The position numbers and the translations under genes are program-made. A stretch of DNA of 64,000 bases from Halioglobus sp. (GTDB taxonomy: Bacteria; Pseudomonadota; Gammaproteobacteria; Pseudomonadales; Halieaceae). Of this stretch, positions 49,424-59,083 are shown one piece after another. A model generated the notes under the pieces. The model saw only the letters and a program-made list of their open reading frames with translations. It was not told where the DNA came from and did not search any database. The number at the start of each line of letters is the position of its first letter. Position 1 is the first letter of the stretch. The stretch spans positions 1 to 64,000 of the forward strand of contig JAPKAY010000010.1 in assembly GCA_028825045.1 (NCBI GenBank), read 5' to 3'.

Positions 49424-52282
49424 CTATTGCTTTCGACTAACCGGAATTTTTTCGTCATCGCGATAAAGCAACAGCGAGTTGACGGTGCCGTCCTGTGCAA
49501 TGACAAATTCAAGCTCAATGCTCTCACCCCCCGCTGCCGCGCTAAAACGACTAGCGCTCAACTGCTCCATCAGACCGGAGCCGTATAGCGGCACGGAAAG
49601 GTGCAGACCATCGGGTTTTTCAGTGACCGTGAACGTAACAAAACTAACCGCGTACTGACCTTCGAATCGCTTGTAACCACGGTCATAGGGGACCATCTGC
49701 AGCTCCGCTGCGGTCCAGGGTTGACTCCGATTTGAGCTCACCGCACGCATCGCAGCCACTTTCTCAACACTCACCGGGTCAGCCGTATTGCCCCAACTAC
49801 GCCGCAGGTAGGTCATCAATCCAGCGAGGGTGTCATCATCCAGCGCTGCCAGATCTCCATGCGGTGGCATGACACCGTTCCAGCTCTCACCTGCCACTGC
49901 AACGGGCCCATTCAATCCCTGCAAGATAATGCGCGCCAACCACTCCGGTGGCCCGGTAACCCACTCTGCCCCTGCCAACGGTGGCGCTAGTCCAGCGATA
50001 CCCGCCCCCTCTGCACCATGGCAAGCACCGCACTGGGGATAAAATATCTCACCTAGCGCCGCCACCCGCATTTGCTCAGGACTCAGCGGGGCAATACCCA
50101 GCGCAATTTCATCGCCCGGCCAGGTGAATGCCGCGCGACCGGCAAGCCGCGCTTTCCACAGAGGGTCTTGTTCGCCAATAGAGGTATCAGTAAAAATCCG
50201 GGGCGGTTCCTCCAGTTGCACCGCCACAAAGTCTTTGCTGGTCGCCACGCGCGCCAACCCCTTCAGCGCAGCAACCTGCTGCCACTTGACCTTCGCCTGC
50301 CGTGATTCAATCAGTGCCAGCAACTCAAGCAAGGCAACATTCGCCTCTCCGGAAGACCTTAAATCACCGCGCAGACTGCCATAGGCCTGGCCTGTTAGCA
50401 TTGTCAGCAAGGCCCGTCCCCCTGGAGTCGCGGTAGAGAATCGACTGTCTGAAAAGTACTGCTGCAGGAGTAACATCTCTTGTCCATGCACCGCCCGCAC
50501 AACCGCCTGCCGCACAAACGGGCTATCAGGATTCTGGCTCAGTATGTTCAACAGCGCATTGCGCACACTTGCGTCTTCAGCACAGTCCCCCATGGCAAAT
50601 GCCAACTGCAGGGTCAGCGCCTCAGGTGCTTCCTGCAATGCTTGCTGCAGAGCAACAACATCATCCGCCAGCAGTAAAGTACGACCCGCGCGCAACACCT
50701 GGATTTGCCGCTGCACGTCACCGGACGTTGCTATTTTCACAACCAGTTCACGCCGCAGTTCCCCCCTGCCCTGCAATGCCCAGATCGCGTGCAACGCAGC
50801 GAGGGTGTTGTCGCCAGTTGCAATGGCAGCGAGTGGCTCCGTTTGATCTCCACCGCGGATCAACAGCAGACGCTGGGCGGTGTCACGCACCCAGCCGTTG
50901 GCGCTCTCTAATGCCGCAATGAGTTGCTCGTTGCTCGCCGCTGCAAGATTGGGGAACTCGCGCGAGGGCTTACCTTCGGTGTGCCGCACGCGCCAAATAC
51001 GGCCCATACCCAGGGGGGCCTCTAACTCCCGCTCGAATATCTGTGCGCGTAGTTCGTCAGTTAGAAAGTGTGTGTCCTGAACGATGCCACGGTACATATC
51101 GATAATGTACAGCGCCCCATCCGGGCCATTCATCGCGTCTACCGGCCGGAAGCGTTCGTCGATGGAGCCCAGGAAATCCCGCTGACCCCAGGTCGGATCT
51201 TCGTAAAGACGCTGCTCGGCCACGAGCGCCATACCCACTTCGCTCATGTCAAATTGGGCCACCACGTTACCTGCAACTTCCGGCACAAAAACATCGCCAC
51301 GGTATCGGTCGGGAAACTGGTCGCCACGGTAGGAGACCAGACCACTCACGCCAGTCGCATTGTTGAGACGCCCATCTTCTCGCAGTGTATTGGGAAGGTA
51401 GGCGCGATTGACTCCCGGGTTAACGCGTACTGAGTGTACTTTTGCGGGTGCTGTCAGATTAACGCCCAGACCTTTGTGGCGCCCGGACTGCCCTGGCAGC
51501 ACCAGATCTTCGCCGGCAAAAAAGTCTGCCTGTATCCAGGTGGAGTTATGGTTGTACAGCAGGCGGCCAAAGTCGTCCTTGGTAATACCCCATTGTCCGC
51601 GAAACAGTCCCTCGCGTTCCTGCAGCGTGCCGTCATGAATGCGCAGGCTGCGATTCGACTTGGAGTTATAAAGCCAGTTGTCCAGACCCTGAAGCAAACC
51701 ATTTTCCATGTGTTCGACATTTGCGGTAGTCACGTCTGTGGCGTAACCCCCTATTTTACGTTTATCCGTGCATACGGATGTGGGAGTGGGCAATTTGCAC
51801 AGCCACAGGTTAGGCGGCTCTCCAATCAACACCCCTTCGTTAACTACCGCTACAGCGCGAGGATTCACCAGGGCTCCCAGAAACACTTCACTGGTATCCA
51901 TACGCCCATCCCCATTGGTGTCTTGTAACCGGACGACCTGCCCCACCGGCTCGTCACTCCCGTTACCGTAGGCATCGGGCATATAGCCGCGCAGTTCCAC
52001 CACATAGAGGTGGCCGTATTCATCCCAGGCCATCGCAACCGGATCTTCAATCAACGGTTCAGCGGCAACCAGTTCAATCTCGAACCCAGGCGCAATACTG
52101 AATCCCTGAAGTGCTTCTTCGGGGGACAGTAAAGGCGCGGGAGCATTATCGAGCGTTTCGTAAAACAGCGGTCCATCGCTGTCTTTCTTGAGCGCTGCCT
52201 GCGGGGAGGGTGGTTTTTTTGAGAAGTAATAGACGCCACCGGCTAGTACCAACAGCAGCAAAAAAAGGCAGAATTTTTTCAT
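49424..52282 (-). CDS. PVC-type dehydrogenase-HEAT-cytochrome c fusion protein
   Basis: A 952-residue periplasmic protein anchored by an N-terminal helix (FCLFLLLLVLAGGVYYF). Residues about 55-440 form a glucose/sorbosone-dehydrogenase-like propeller (PVAMAWDEYGHLYVVELRGY, MNGPDGALYIIDMYRGIVQ). Residues about 450-690 are helical HEAT-type repeats. A class I cytochrome c domain follows with CGACH (751-755) and Met805 in GVMPPHG. A beta-rich tail of about 80 residues ends the protein. This layout is known from Planctomycetes and Verrucomicrobia as membrane-bound dehydrogenases. It should oxidise a sugar-like substrate and carry electrons through its own haem. The gene lies downstream of the SDR on the same strand (112 bp). 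Confidence 0.85.
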   Translation of the reverse strand: MKKFCLFLLLLVLAGGVYYFSKKPPSPQAALKKDSDGPLFYETLDNAPAPLLSPEEALQGFSIAPGFEIELVAAEPLIEDPVAMAWDEYGHLYVVELRGYMPDAYGNGSDEPVGQVVRLQDTNGDGRMDTSEVFLGALVNPRAVAVVNEGVLIGEPPNLWLCKLPTPTSVCTDKRKIGGYATDVTTANVEHMENGLLQGLDNWLYNSKSNRSLRIHDGTLQEREGLFRGQWGITKDDFGRLLYNHNSTWIQADFFAGEDLVLPGQSGRHKGLGVNLTAPAKVHSVRVNPGVNRAYLPNTLREDGRLNNATGVSGLVSYRGDQFPDRYRGDVFVPEVAGNVVAQFDMSEVGMALVAEQRLYEDPTWGQRDFLGSIDERFRPVDAMNGPDGALYIIDMYRGIVQDTHFLTDELRAQIFERELEAPLGMGRIWRVRHTEGKPSREFPNLAAASNEQLIAALESANGWVRDTAQRLLLIRGGDQTEPLAAIATGDNTLAALHAIWALQGRGELRRELVVKIATSGDVQRQIQVLRAGRTLLLADDVVALQQALQEAPEALTLQLAFAMGDCAEDASVRNALLNILSQNPDSPFVRQAVVRAVHGQEMLLLQQYFSDSRFSTATPGGRALLTMLTGQAYGSLRGDLRSSGEANVALLELLALIESRQAKVKWQQVAALKGLARVATSKDFVAVQLEEPPRIFTDTSIGEQDPLWKARLAGRAAFTWPGDEIALGIAPLSPEQMRVAALGEIFYPQCGACHGAEGAGIAGLAPPLAGAEWVTGPPEWLARIILQGLNGPVAVAGESWNGVMPPHGDLAALDDDTLAGLMTYLRRSWGNTADPVSVEKVAAMRAVSSNRSQPWTAAELQMVPYDRGYKRFEGQYAVSFVTFTVTEKPDGLHLSVPLYGSGLMEQLSASRFSAAAGGESIELEFVIAQDGTVNSLLLYRDDEKIPVSRKQ

Positions 52283-52394
52283 CGGTCCAATCGAATTCCC
52301 ACAGTGGCAGTTCCTGTCAGTTTTTCAGGAACAGCCCGCCGAGACAAACCAGCAATATTCGTTAACCGCCAACCACACGGTGCCAGAAAATCTC

Positions 52395-53168
52395 TTAGAA
52401 GCCTTCTACCTGATGCACCTGTTTCCAGATCAGTCCCGGGAACAGGCGACGCATGAATACGCCGATCTTGGCATCCCGGGTAGGATAGACGAAGAACTTA
52501 CCCTTCGCGAGGCAAGCCTCGATGGCATCAATAACGACTTTGGGTTCAATGGGTGGGCCGGCGCTGTCCAGCATTTTTGGCCAGGCTGTGTCCCTGCCCT
52601 GTTGCAACAGCGGCGTACTAACCGCCGGAGGGCAAACGCAGGCAAAGCGAATTCCGGAATTCAAGTGCTCATGGTACAAGGTCTCCGTGAAGGCCCTGAC
52701 GGCAAACTTGGTCGCTGTGTAGGCGCCAGTCATGAGCATCGGAATGATGCCCGCCATGGAGGCGAAGCTGACAAAATCCCCCTTACCGCGCTCAAGCATA
52801 CCGGGAAGTACCGCCTGGGTGATATTTACCAGGCCACCATAGTTTATGGCCATCTGTTTATGGATTATGCCGTTGTCCTGATCGACCAGCTTGCCAAAGG
52901 GCATAATCGCAGCGCAGTTGTATAGACGGTCGATGGGGCCAATTTTTGCTTCTACCTCCTGCACCGCGTTGCGCACCGCGTCAAAATCAGTGATGTCTAC
53001 TGTCCAACTGTGAACGCAGTCAAACCCTTCACCGGTTTCCGCCATGCCCGCGGCATTGACATCAAACAGGGCCACCCTGGAGCCGGCCTCAGCAAAACGC
53101 CTTGCGGCCTCGCGGCCCATGCCGCTGCCACCCCCGGTTATCAATACAACTTTTCCTGAATCAGACAT
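52395..53168 (-). CDS. Short-chain dehydrogenase/reductase
   Basis: A 257-residue classical SDR with TGGGSGMGREAARRF for NAD(P), CAAIMPFGK in place of NNAG, and YTATK carrying the catalytic Tyr and Lys. SFASMAG holds the catalytic Ser. The CAA variant of NAG occurs in a minority of SDRs. It is cytoplasmic. GGAGA lies nine bases before the chosen ATG. It sits downstream of the sulfatase-DUF3604 operon on the same strand, 152 bp away, possibly still in the same transcript. Reaction unknown. Confidence 0.85.
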   Translation of the reverse strand: MSDSGKVVLITGGGSGMGREAARRFAEAGSRVALFDVNAAGMAETGEGFDCVHSWTVDITDFDAVRNAVQEVEAKIGPIDRLYNCAAIMPFGKLVDQDNGIIHKQMAINYGGLVNITQAVLPGMLERGKGDFVSFASMAGIIPMLMTGAYTATKFAVRAFTETLYHEHLNSGIRFACVCPPAVSTPLLQQGRDTAWPKMLDSAGPPIEPKVVIDAIEACLAKGKFFVYPTRDAKIGVFMRRLFPGLIWKQVHQVEGF

Positions 53169-53320
53169 CTGTGGTTTCTCCGTGGGCATCACTTGGGGGT
53201 GAAGTATAGCTCCACCATCGGCAGCAGGCCGCACCCCTTAAGGATTGCCAATGGATGGTTCAATAAGGCGTCCTACTAGGAGCCGATAATGGCGACACTG
53301 TATCCCGTTACTACAGCCAT

Positions 53321-55297
53321 TCATTGCGACGCGGGTACCGCGGTGACAATAGCAGCAGGGCTATACCAGACCGGAGAAGTCCACGCCCGCTCCTGTACGA
53401 TCGGCCGATGCTCGGCGGCACAGCAACCCTCATAACCACGTGTAATAGTCTTGGCGTCAGCACAATCCACGCCCGCGGCAACGCACAACCGCTGACTCCA
53501 ACGACAACTGGGGTTTTCCACCGCGCGTGAGTAGTAGTACGCGGTCTCGGCAGGATCAAAATCATCATCCACCCACACGGCACACAGATCGGCAAACCCG
53601 GCGCCGCCAGTTGCGCAGTTTTGGGGATTAGCAAAGGCACCATTGCGTGCGTCCCCGGCAACGTCTACGACACGTTCCTGCGTCTGTCCACTTGCGTCGA
53701 CCCAGCCCTTAACCACCTGTAATCTCTGCAATGGCATTCCCGGATGATCCGGCGTACCCACATCCTGGCTGGCCGCGATCAGGAAAGTCGGCTTCATCTC
53801 TTGCTGCGGCTGCTCTGGCAGCAACGAGCCCATGGGCACACCCTGAGCATAGGCGCTTTCTATACGCCGTGGCGATTCACACAGGTTTGCGGGGAAGTCC
53901 CAGCCGCCAAATAAACGGCTCACGATACGCGGGCCACTGGTGCCATAGGCCTCCCGGCTGCGCATGGCATCAAACAGGGCATCGCGGGTGTTTTGGGTGG
54001 CCCACAGTACTGCCAGACCACCGGGGTTATATTCCAATTCATCAGGCAGACCAGGGGGCACATCGTCTTTCGCCGGCACGCCCGCACCGCCGTGCCCCAG
54101 AAATATATCTTCCTGGGCAGCACCGGGCGTACCCAGGTGCGTATCGGTGCTGGCAATCAGACCGAACTGATAGGGATTTACACCCAGTTTCTTTTCCAGC
54201 GCCAGACCATCGGCCAACACCTTGCGCACGAAACCGGTAGTGGGCGCCGGTGGATTGTTAAAACCCGCGATGTTGTCGTCAGGCAATTGTTCAAAGGCGC
54301 ACAATTCGTCTTCGGTCACCCCCGCTTCGAAGTAACATTCCGAGGCACCCTTGTGCTGCATCACTTCCACTAACGGCTCAAAGCGTACACGCATGGCCGC
54401 GTAATCCTTGCTCATTGGCTCCCCATCATCTCCCAGACCGCTGAACATAAAACCTGCACTGAGGTTGGAATTGTGAGGAATGACCAGAGAGTCACAGCCG
54501 CTGTCACTCCGGTTGCAGTTCTCATCCAGGGACTCCCAGAGCAAATGAGCTGCAGGTCCATCGATAAAGCTGGCCGGCAGCGTAGGAACCTGCGCATTGC
54601 GAAAAACAACATTGCGATGCAGGTTACCGCCACTGGGCGGCTCCATGCCGGTCCACTCGTAACCTACAAAAGTGGTGAAGTTGCAGTCTGGGCTGCGATC
54701 ATAATAACGCTCCGCGGCCTCTTGCATTTCCTGCCACGGCTGCAACGCTGCTGTCTTGCACAACTCACCCTCCTCTCCGCACATGGCGAGGTGGGTATGG
54801 CGCATGGTGGCCATAAAATTGAAAAGATAATATGCGCCGCGCGACCAGTTCCGGTACAAGCTGCACTGCCATGAGTTGTAACCCTCAACATCGGGAGAAT
54901 TGCAGATATGAACCTCACCGATCAGTTCGGCGTGATCCGACACCATGGCGAAATCCAGCGGCCGGGACAACTGCATAGAACGCTGCGCCACGCCCTCCTG
55001 CGACCAGGGTTGAATGCCGATGCGCTTGCCCAGGGCGAATTCGTAGGCCTGCGCTGGCGTGGTGCGGGTACCCTGCGTGCTGGCGTCCAGAGAATAGCGC
55101 GTGTGTACATGCAGGTCTCCGAAAAAGGGCTGCTTCAAGGGCGCAATGGTGTTGCAGGGTTCTCGTGCTTCCAACTTGAGTTTTGGGTTTGCAACGGCCT
55201 GTTCCGACACCACCGGTGCTGATAGTAGTGCCAGAGCACTCATCATTAACACGGCAAAGGAACGTACCCTGTTTTTTCTCTCCCATTTACGGACCAC
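53321..55297 (-). CDS. Exported DUF3604 PHP-like protein 2
   Basis: A 658-residue exported protein. A signal peptide (VRSFAVLMMSALALLSAPVV) precedes the DUF3604 domain, a PHP-like metal-binding fold: GDLHVHTRYSLDAS (H-x-H), SDHAELIGE, IPHNSNLS and ASTDTHLGTPG each supply likely metal ligands. It has more than ten cysteines, in line with a periplasmic or surface site. The function is not established; phosphatase- or hydrolase-like chemistry is likely for PHP folds. The start is a GTG with GAGG six bases ahead, overlapping the upstream sulfatase stop by 11 bp. It is the last gene of the five-gene operon. About one third identical by eye to DUF3604 protein 1. Confidence 0.82.
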   Translation of the reverse strand: MVRKWERKNRVRSFAVLMMSALALLSAPVVSEQAVANPKLKLEAREPCNTIAPLKQPFFGDLHVHTRYSLDASTQGTRTTPAQAYEFALGKRIGIQPWSQEGVAQRSMQLSRPLDFAMVSDHAELIGEVHICNSPDVEGYNSWQCSLYRNWSRGAYYLFNFMATMRHTHLAMCGEEGELCKTAALQPWQEMQEAAERYYDRSPDCNFTTFVGYEWTGMEPPSGGNLHRNVVFRNAQVPTLPASFIDGPAAHLLWESLDENCNRSDSGCDSLVIPHNSNLSAGFMFSGLGDDGEPMSKDYAAMRVRFEPLVEVMQHKGASECYFEAGVTEDELCAFEQLPDDNIAGFNNPPAPTTGFVRKVLADGLALEKKLGVNPYQFGLIASTDTHLGTPGAAQEDIFLGHGGAGVPAKDDVPPGLPDELEYNPGGLAVLWATQNTRDALFDAMRSREAYGTSGPRIVSRLFGGWDFPANLCESPRRIESAYAQGVPMGSLLPEQPQQEMKPTFLIAASQDVGTPDHPGMPLQRLQVVKGWVDASGQTQERVVDVAGDARNGAFANPQNCATGGAGFADLCAVWVDDDFDPAETAYYYSRAVENPSCRWSQRLCVAAGVDCADAKTITRGYEGCCAAEHRPIVQERAWTSPVWYSPAAIVTAVPASQ

Positions 55298-56957
55298 TGA
55301 CAACCTCACTCTCTTCCCATCCATAGCGCACTGCTCTGCCCTGAAGTGTATCTGTTGTGGTAACCCTGACCGGACCGGAATAGAGCTGCCAGTGACCGCC
55401 GTTCTGGCGATACTCCACCGAATGACCCACCACACGCGGTGTAATAACTAACATGCCATCAGATATTGATAGCGTGGGTGCGGGCGTAACCTGCCGCTCG
55501 CCGCCGGGTTCAAACCGCACCACCATATCGTCTTCAGACTCTTCGCTCCAGTCACCGACTCGATCTAACCAGGAATCCATCTCGTCGCGCATGCGTTGCA
55601 ACTGACCGCGGTACTGCGGATCACTGCTTACATCATTGAGTTCGAACAGGTCCTGCTCCAGATCAAACAATCGCTCCTCCCCGGGGGCCTCATACCAGGC
55701 AGATTGTGCAGCGTTGAGTTCGCCTGCCTCATACAGTGCACGCATTTCACGCACCATATCGATATTATCTCTAAACTTTAATGCGTGACCACCCGCCTGC
55801 TGCGGATACCAACTGCGAATATATTTGTAGCGCTGGTCGCGCACGGCCCGCTGTCGATCCAACACCTCATCTATCCTGTCTCGAGAAGCGTAAATGAATT
55901 CACGGGGTACGCCTTCCGTCGAGGCAAAATTTCTTCCCTGCTGGTAAGCCGGCACCGGCACACCAGCAAGCGACAAAATTGTTGGCCCAAGATCAACAAA
56001 ACTAATCAGCCGTTCGTCCAACGCTCCGGGCTCGACACCTTTGGGCCTAAAAGCCTCCGGCCAGCGAATGACCATTGGCACCTTGATACCCGCATCGTAC
56101 AGTTCGCGCTTGGAACGCGGTAAACCATCACCGTGATCGGTCGTCCAAATGACGATGGTCGAGTCGACCAGTCCGTCTGCTTCTAGCTGCCGGAGAATGT
56201 CGCCGATCTCGCCATCCATGTACGCGATATTGTCGTAGTGTCGAGCCAGGTCTGCGCGCACTGTGGGTGTGTCTGCATAATAGGGAGGAACTAGCACATC
56301 CGCAGGGCTCGTCACCTCGGGAACAGCCTTGTCCAGGCGCCACCAGCGAAGTAACTGCATGACAAAGTGAGTAGCGCTCTGCGGCGCACTCCCCAAAGGC
56401 GCAAAGACCCCGCTTTCATGAGTGACCAGAAAATTGATAAACCCAAAAAATGGCTGACCGTCTGCACGTTTTTCCCAGTCGGATGCTGCAGCGCCTTCCA
56501 TATCCCAGATGGTCGATGGTCCGCTGCGCGGCAGTGCACTGCTGAACTGATAATCGAGTTTATTATCCGTGTAGGTAAAATAGCCGGCTGCCCGCAACAG
56601 TTCGGGATAGGCCTTCACACCCTCGGGCGGCACGGAATAGTAGCTACCCCCAAGATGTGTACTACTGCGCATGTGTTGTGTGCCGGTAGAAATCTGATGC
56701 ATTCCCAGGATATGCGCCGCTCTACTCGGCGAACAGACACCCGCGGTGGTAAAGACATTGGCATAGCGCACGCCCTGTGCGGCCAGAGCATCCAGATTTG
56801 GCGTGCGCGCCACACTATCGCCGAATACGCCTACCCGTGAACTCATATCTTCCGCCATGAGCAGAAGAATATTCGGCCGGCCAGCGTTTTCAGCGCCGGC
56901 AAGGTGCGAAATAAATACACAGGTTAAACAAAGAACCTGCCTGAATATTAGCGTCAC
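55287..56957 (-). CDS. Exported S1 sulfatase, SGSH-like (CSPSR)
   Basis: A 556-residue sulfatase with a signal peptide (MTLIFRQVLCLTCVFISHLA). RPNILLLMAEDMSSR carries the metal ligands, CSPSR starts at Cys75, and WTTDHGDGLPRSKRELYDAG is the late metal/substrate segment typical of the heparan N-sulfatase (SGSH) group. A C-terminal beta-rich extension (about 465-556) is extra. I chose the GTG whose sequence GTGA overlaps the preceding stop, with GGAG five bases upstream; an ATG ten codons earlier is possible. It lies between the two DUF3604 genes. The likely substrate class, N- or O-sulfated sugar, is inference. Confidence 0.9.
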   Translation of the reverse strand: MTLIFRQVLCLTCVFISHLAGAENAGRPNILLLMAEDMSSRVGVFGDSVARTPNLDALAAQGVRYANVFTTAGVCSPSRAAHILGMHQISTGTQHMRSSTHLGGSYYSVPPEGVKAYPELLRAAGYFTYTDNKLDYQFSSALPRSGPSTIWDMEGAAASDWEKRADGQPFFGFINFLVTHESGVFAPLGSAPQSATHFVMQLLRWWRLDKAVPEVTSPADVLVPPYYADTPTVRADLARHYDNIAYMDGEIGDILRQLEADGLVDSTIVIWTTDHGDGLPRSKRELYDAGIKVPMVIRWPEAFRPKGVEPGALDERLISFVDLGPTILSLAGVPVPAYQQGRNFASTEGVPREFIYASRDRIDEVLDRQRAVRDQRYKYIRSWYPQQAGGHALKFRDNIDMVREMRALYEAGELNAAQSAWYEAPGEERLFDLEQDLFELNDVSSDPQYRGQLQRMRDEMDSWLDRVGDWSEESEDDMVVRFEPGGERQVTPAPTLSISDGMLVITPRVVGHSVEYRQNGGHWQLYSGPVRVTTTDTLQGRAVRYGWEESEVVSGP

Positions 56958-59068
56958 GGATACTCCAGAAAAATAGGTGAGGTCCATGCGCGTGGCTCGG
57001 CCTCGGCCAGACAGTTGTTGTCAGGCTTTGCGTTGGCGCCCACACAATAGCTGCGCCGGACACACTGGCCGCGCTCATCGTATTCACAGCCAAAGGGGTC
57101 ACCGATTATCAGCGGCTCGGGCTCCTGAATCACTCGAGCGTAATACAGGGCACTGCGTGCGCTGAGGCCGTACTCCGGATCATCAAACTCCACAGTGCAA
57201 CCTGCGCCATCCGCCGGACACGCGAACACCCGCCACTGATCCTCTATCAATGGCGTAATGCTCTCGTCGGGACGCACCTGTGGTCTGATACGCACAATCT
57301 CAATACGGGTAATGGCTTTGCGTCGCTCGCCACCAGGGCGATAGCACTCACCGCCGCACAGGGACTGCACTCGCTCGGCGCCCAACGCGGCAATAGTGTA
57401 ATCCGGACAGCCCGGCAGTTGTTCGAACGCGCCCAATGCGCGCACGCGAAAGCGCGGAGTATCACTTTGAATCACTTCACTGCCCATTGGCACTTCTCCG
57501 GTCGGCCCATTGAGTAAATCAAACCAGACCAACATGCGATCACCGGAAGTGGCATAGACATTGCGGCTGCTAAGCGCCTCCCAGATGGCGTTGCGATGTC
57601 TACCCTGGGCGTGCGCTGCCACCAGACCACCGGTGTAATAGAAGCCACCCGACTCCTTGTCAGCTTTGTAGAAGTCCGTTGAAATAATCTCGCGACCCAT
57701 GTCTTTGCTATCGGTGTATAGCAGGCGGTTGGATTCCTTATAACTACTACCGGGGCGTCCCTGGTGCCCATCGCTGGAACCGATCAAACCAAAGCGCGCA
57801 CGCTTCGGCTCTCCCTGTTCGTCAAAACCCAGGGCGAGGTTGTACTGTGCGGACAATCGCGGCACATACATGGACGGTGGCTGGAAACTATTCTGCAACT
57901 GGCCACAGCCTGCCCAGTCATTGAGTGTTGCATCAGGAAACAGCTTGCGTCCCTGTGGATCACCTTCTGCCACAAACGCAGAGACGGCCTCCACTATAGT
58001 CTGCTCACACGCTGAAGATGTCGGTTCAGCACAGGATAACCGGGTGATCACTGCCGCCTGTCGACAGCAGGGTGTAAAATTATCGGTCGCCGCAGGACAG
58101 TAGACTTCCCCATCCCCCGACTGGCCGATACGCAGGAAATCTTCAAACAACTCGGAATTGCCATGGCCCGAATACAGTTCCAGCAGGTTCTGGTAACGCT
58201 GATCGTACTGGTCCAGCTGATCGCGAAAATCTCCGGTCAACGGATTGGTCGTACCCCAGGAAAGACCGTGGGGAATCACCATACTGTCAAAGCCCCATTC
58301 ATCCAGTTTGCGATACAGATCCTGAGGCGTAAGCGCCACTTCGCGGCAATCTGTGGGCAATTTATCAGCGGGCACACCATCGGGGCAGGTAGGGATAGCC
58401 TTTGATTCCTGCAAGTACCAGCCAAAATCCGATGCATCTTTCACACTGTCGGTCAGGCTCAACAGACCCGTCAAGGCAGGCGGCAAGTTGCTGAGCATTT
58501 GTTGCGGCTGGGCGGCGATGGGCCGGGTAGGTGTCTGGCCCTCCTCCCAGGTGCGGAAAATCACATTCTTGTGGCCGTAGTGACTGGGCGTATCATCTTT
58601 CGCACTGTTGGACCACTCCCAGCCGACAAAGGACACCATATCGGGATTGGCGGGATCCCCGGCAGACGCATTACAGTTTCGAATGGCATCCACAGAATCA
58701 GCCCATACGCGCGGCGTCAGCCCCTCTGCATGATCGTTGATACTCCAGAAATCGAGCGCAGAACAGTAGCGCGCAAAATCACAGGCGTCCGCTGGTGTCA
58801 CTACCCCACTACCCTTCACCAGTTGCGTGTTGAAAATGTAAGCATCAATGGAGTAGTTGGTATGGCTGTGCAGGTCGCCGAAGAGAATGTGCGGTGTATC
58901 GTCGTAGTTGAGGGGCTGCGTTGGCCCGGCAGCTCGCGGGCCCGCGGCTACGGCAGCCGACTCCCAACCAGCCCCCAACCATCCTTTGCCGACGCTGTAG
59001 AACCAGGCAAAAGCAAGCATCATCAGGAGCATTAGTAGCACTAAGCTCAGAAGGGTCTTTTTTAGCAC
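56954..59068 (-). CDS. Membrane-anchored DUF3604 PHP-like protein 1
   Basis: A 704-residue protein anchored by an N-terminal helix (LLSLVLLMLLMMLAFAWF). The DUF3604 domain shows GDLHSHTNYSIDA, INDHAEGLT, IPHGLSWGT and SSDGHQGRPG, the same likely metal ligands as its paralogue. Many cysteine pairs (CPDYTI, CGGECYRPG, CCRQA) suggest disulfides. The start is a GTG four bases after GGAGG (a TTG one codon earlier is in frame), 15 bp downstream of the sulfatase stop. Its own stop overlaps the next sulfatase start in GTGA. Family function is unknown; constant pairing with sulfatases suggests action on the same substrate. Confidence 0.82.
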   Translation of the reverse strand: MLKKTLLSLVLLMLLMMLAFAWFYSVGKGWLGAGWESAAVAAGPRAAGPTQPLNYDDTPHILFGDLHSHTNYSIDAYIFNTQLVKGSGVVTPADACDFARYCSALDFWSINDHAEGLTPRVWADSVDAIRNCNASAGDPANPDMVSFVGWEWSNSAKDDTPSHYGHKNVIFRTWEEGQTPTRPIAAQPQQMLSNLPPALTGLLSLTDSVKDASDFGWYLQESKAIPTCPDGVPADKLPTDCREVALTPQDLYRKLDEWGFDSMVIPHGLSWGTTNPLTGDFRDQLDQYDQRYQNLLELYSGHGNSELFEDFLRIGQSGDGEVYCPAATDNFTPCCRQAAVITRLSCAEPTSSACEQTIVEAVSAFVAEGDPQGRKLFPDATLNDWAGCGQLQNSFQPPSMYVPRLSAQYNLALGFDEQGEPKRARFGLIGSSDGHQGRPGSSYKESNRLLYTDSKDMGREIISTDFYKADKESGGFYYTGGLVAAHAQGRHRNAIWEALSSRNVYATSGDRMLVWFDLLNGPTGEVPMGSEVIQSDTPRFRVRALGAFEQLPGCPDYTIAALGAERVQSLCGGECYRPGGERRKAITRIEIVRIRPQVRPDESITPLIEDQWRVFACPADGAGCTVEFDDPEYGLSARSALYYARVIQEPEPLIIGDPFGCEYDERGQCVRRSYCVGANAKPDNNCLAEAEPRAWTSPIFLEYP

Positions 59069-59083
59069 CAAACCTCCTTCATA

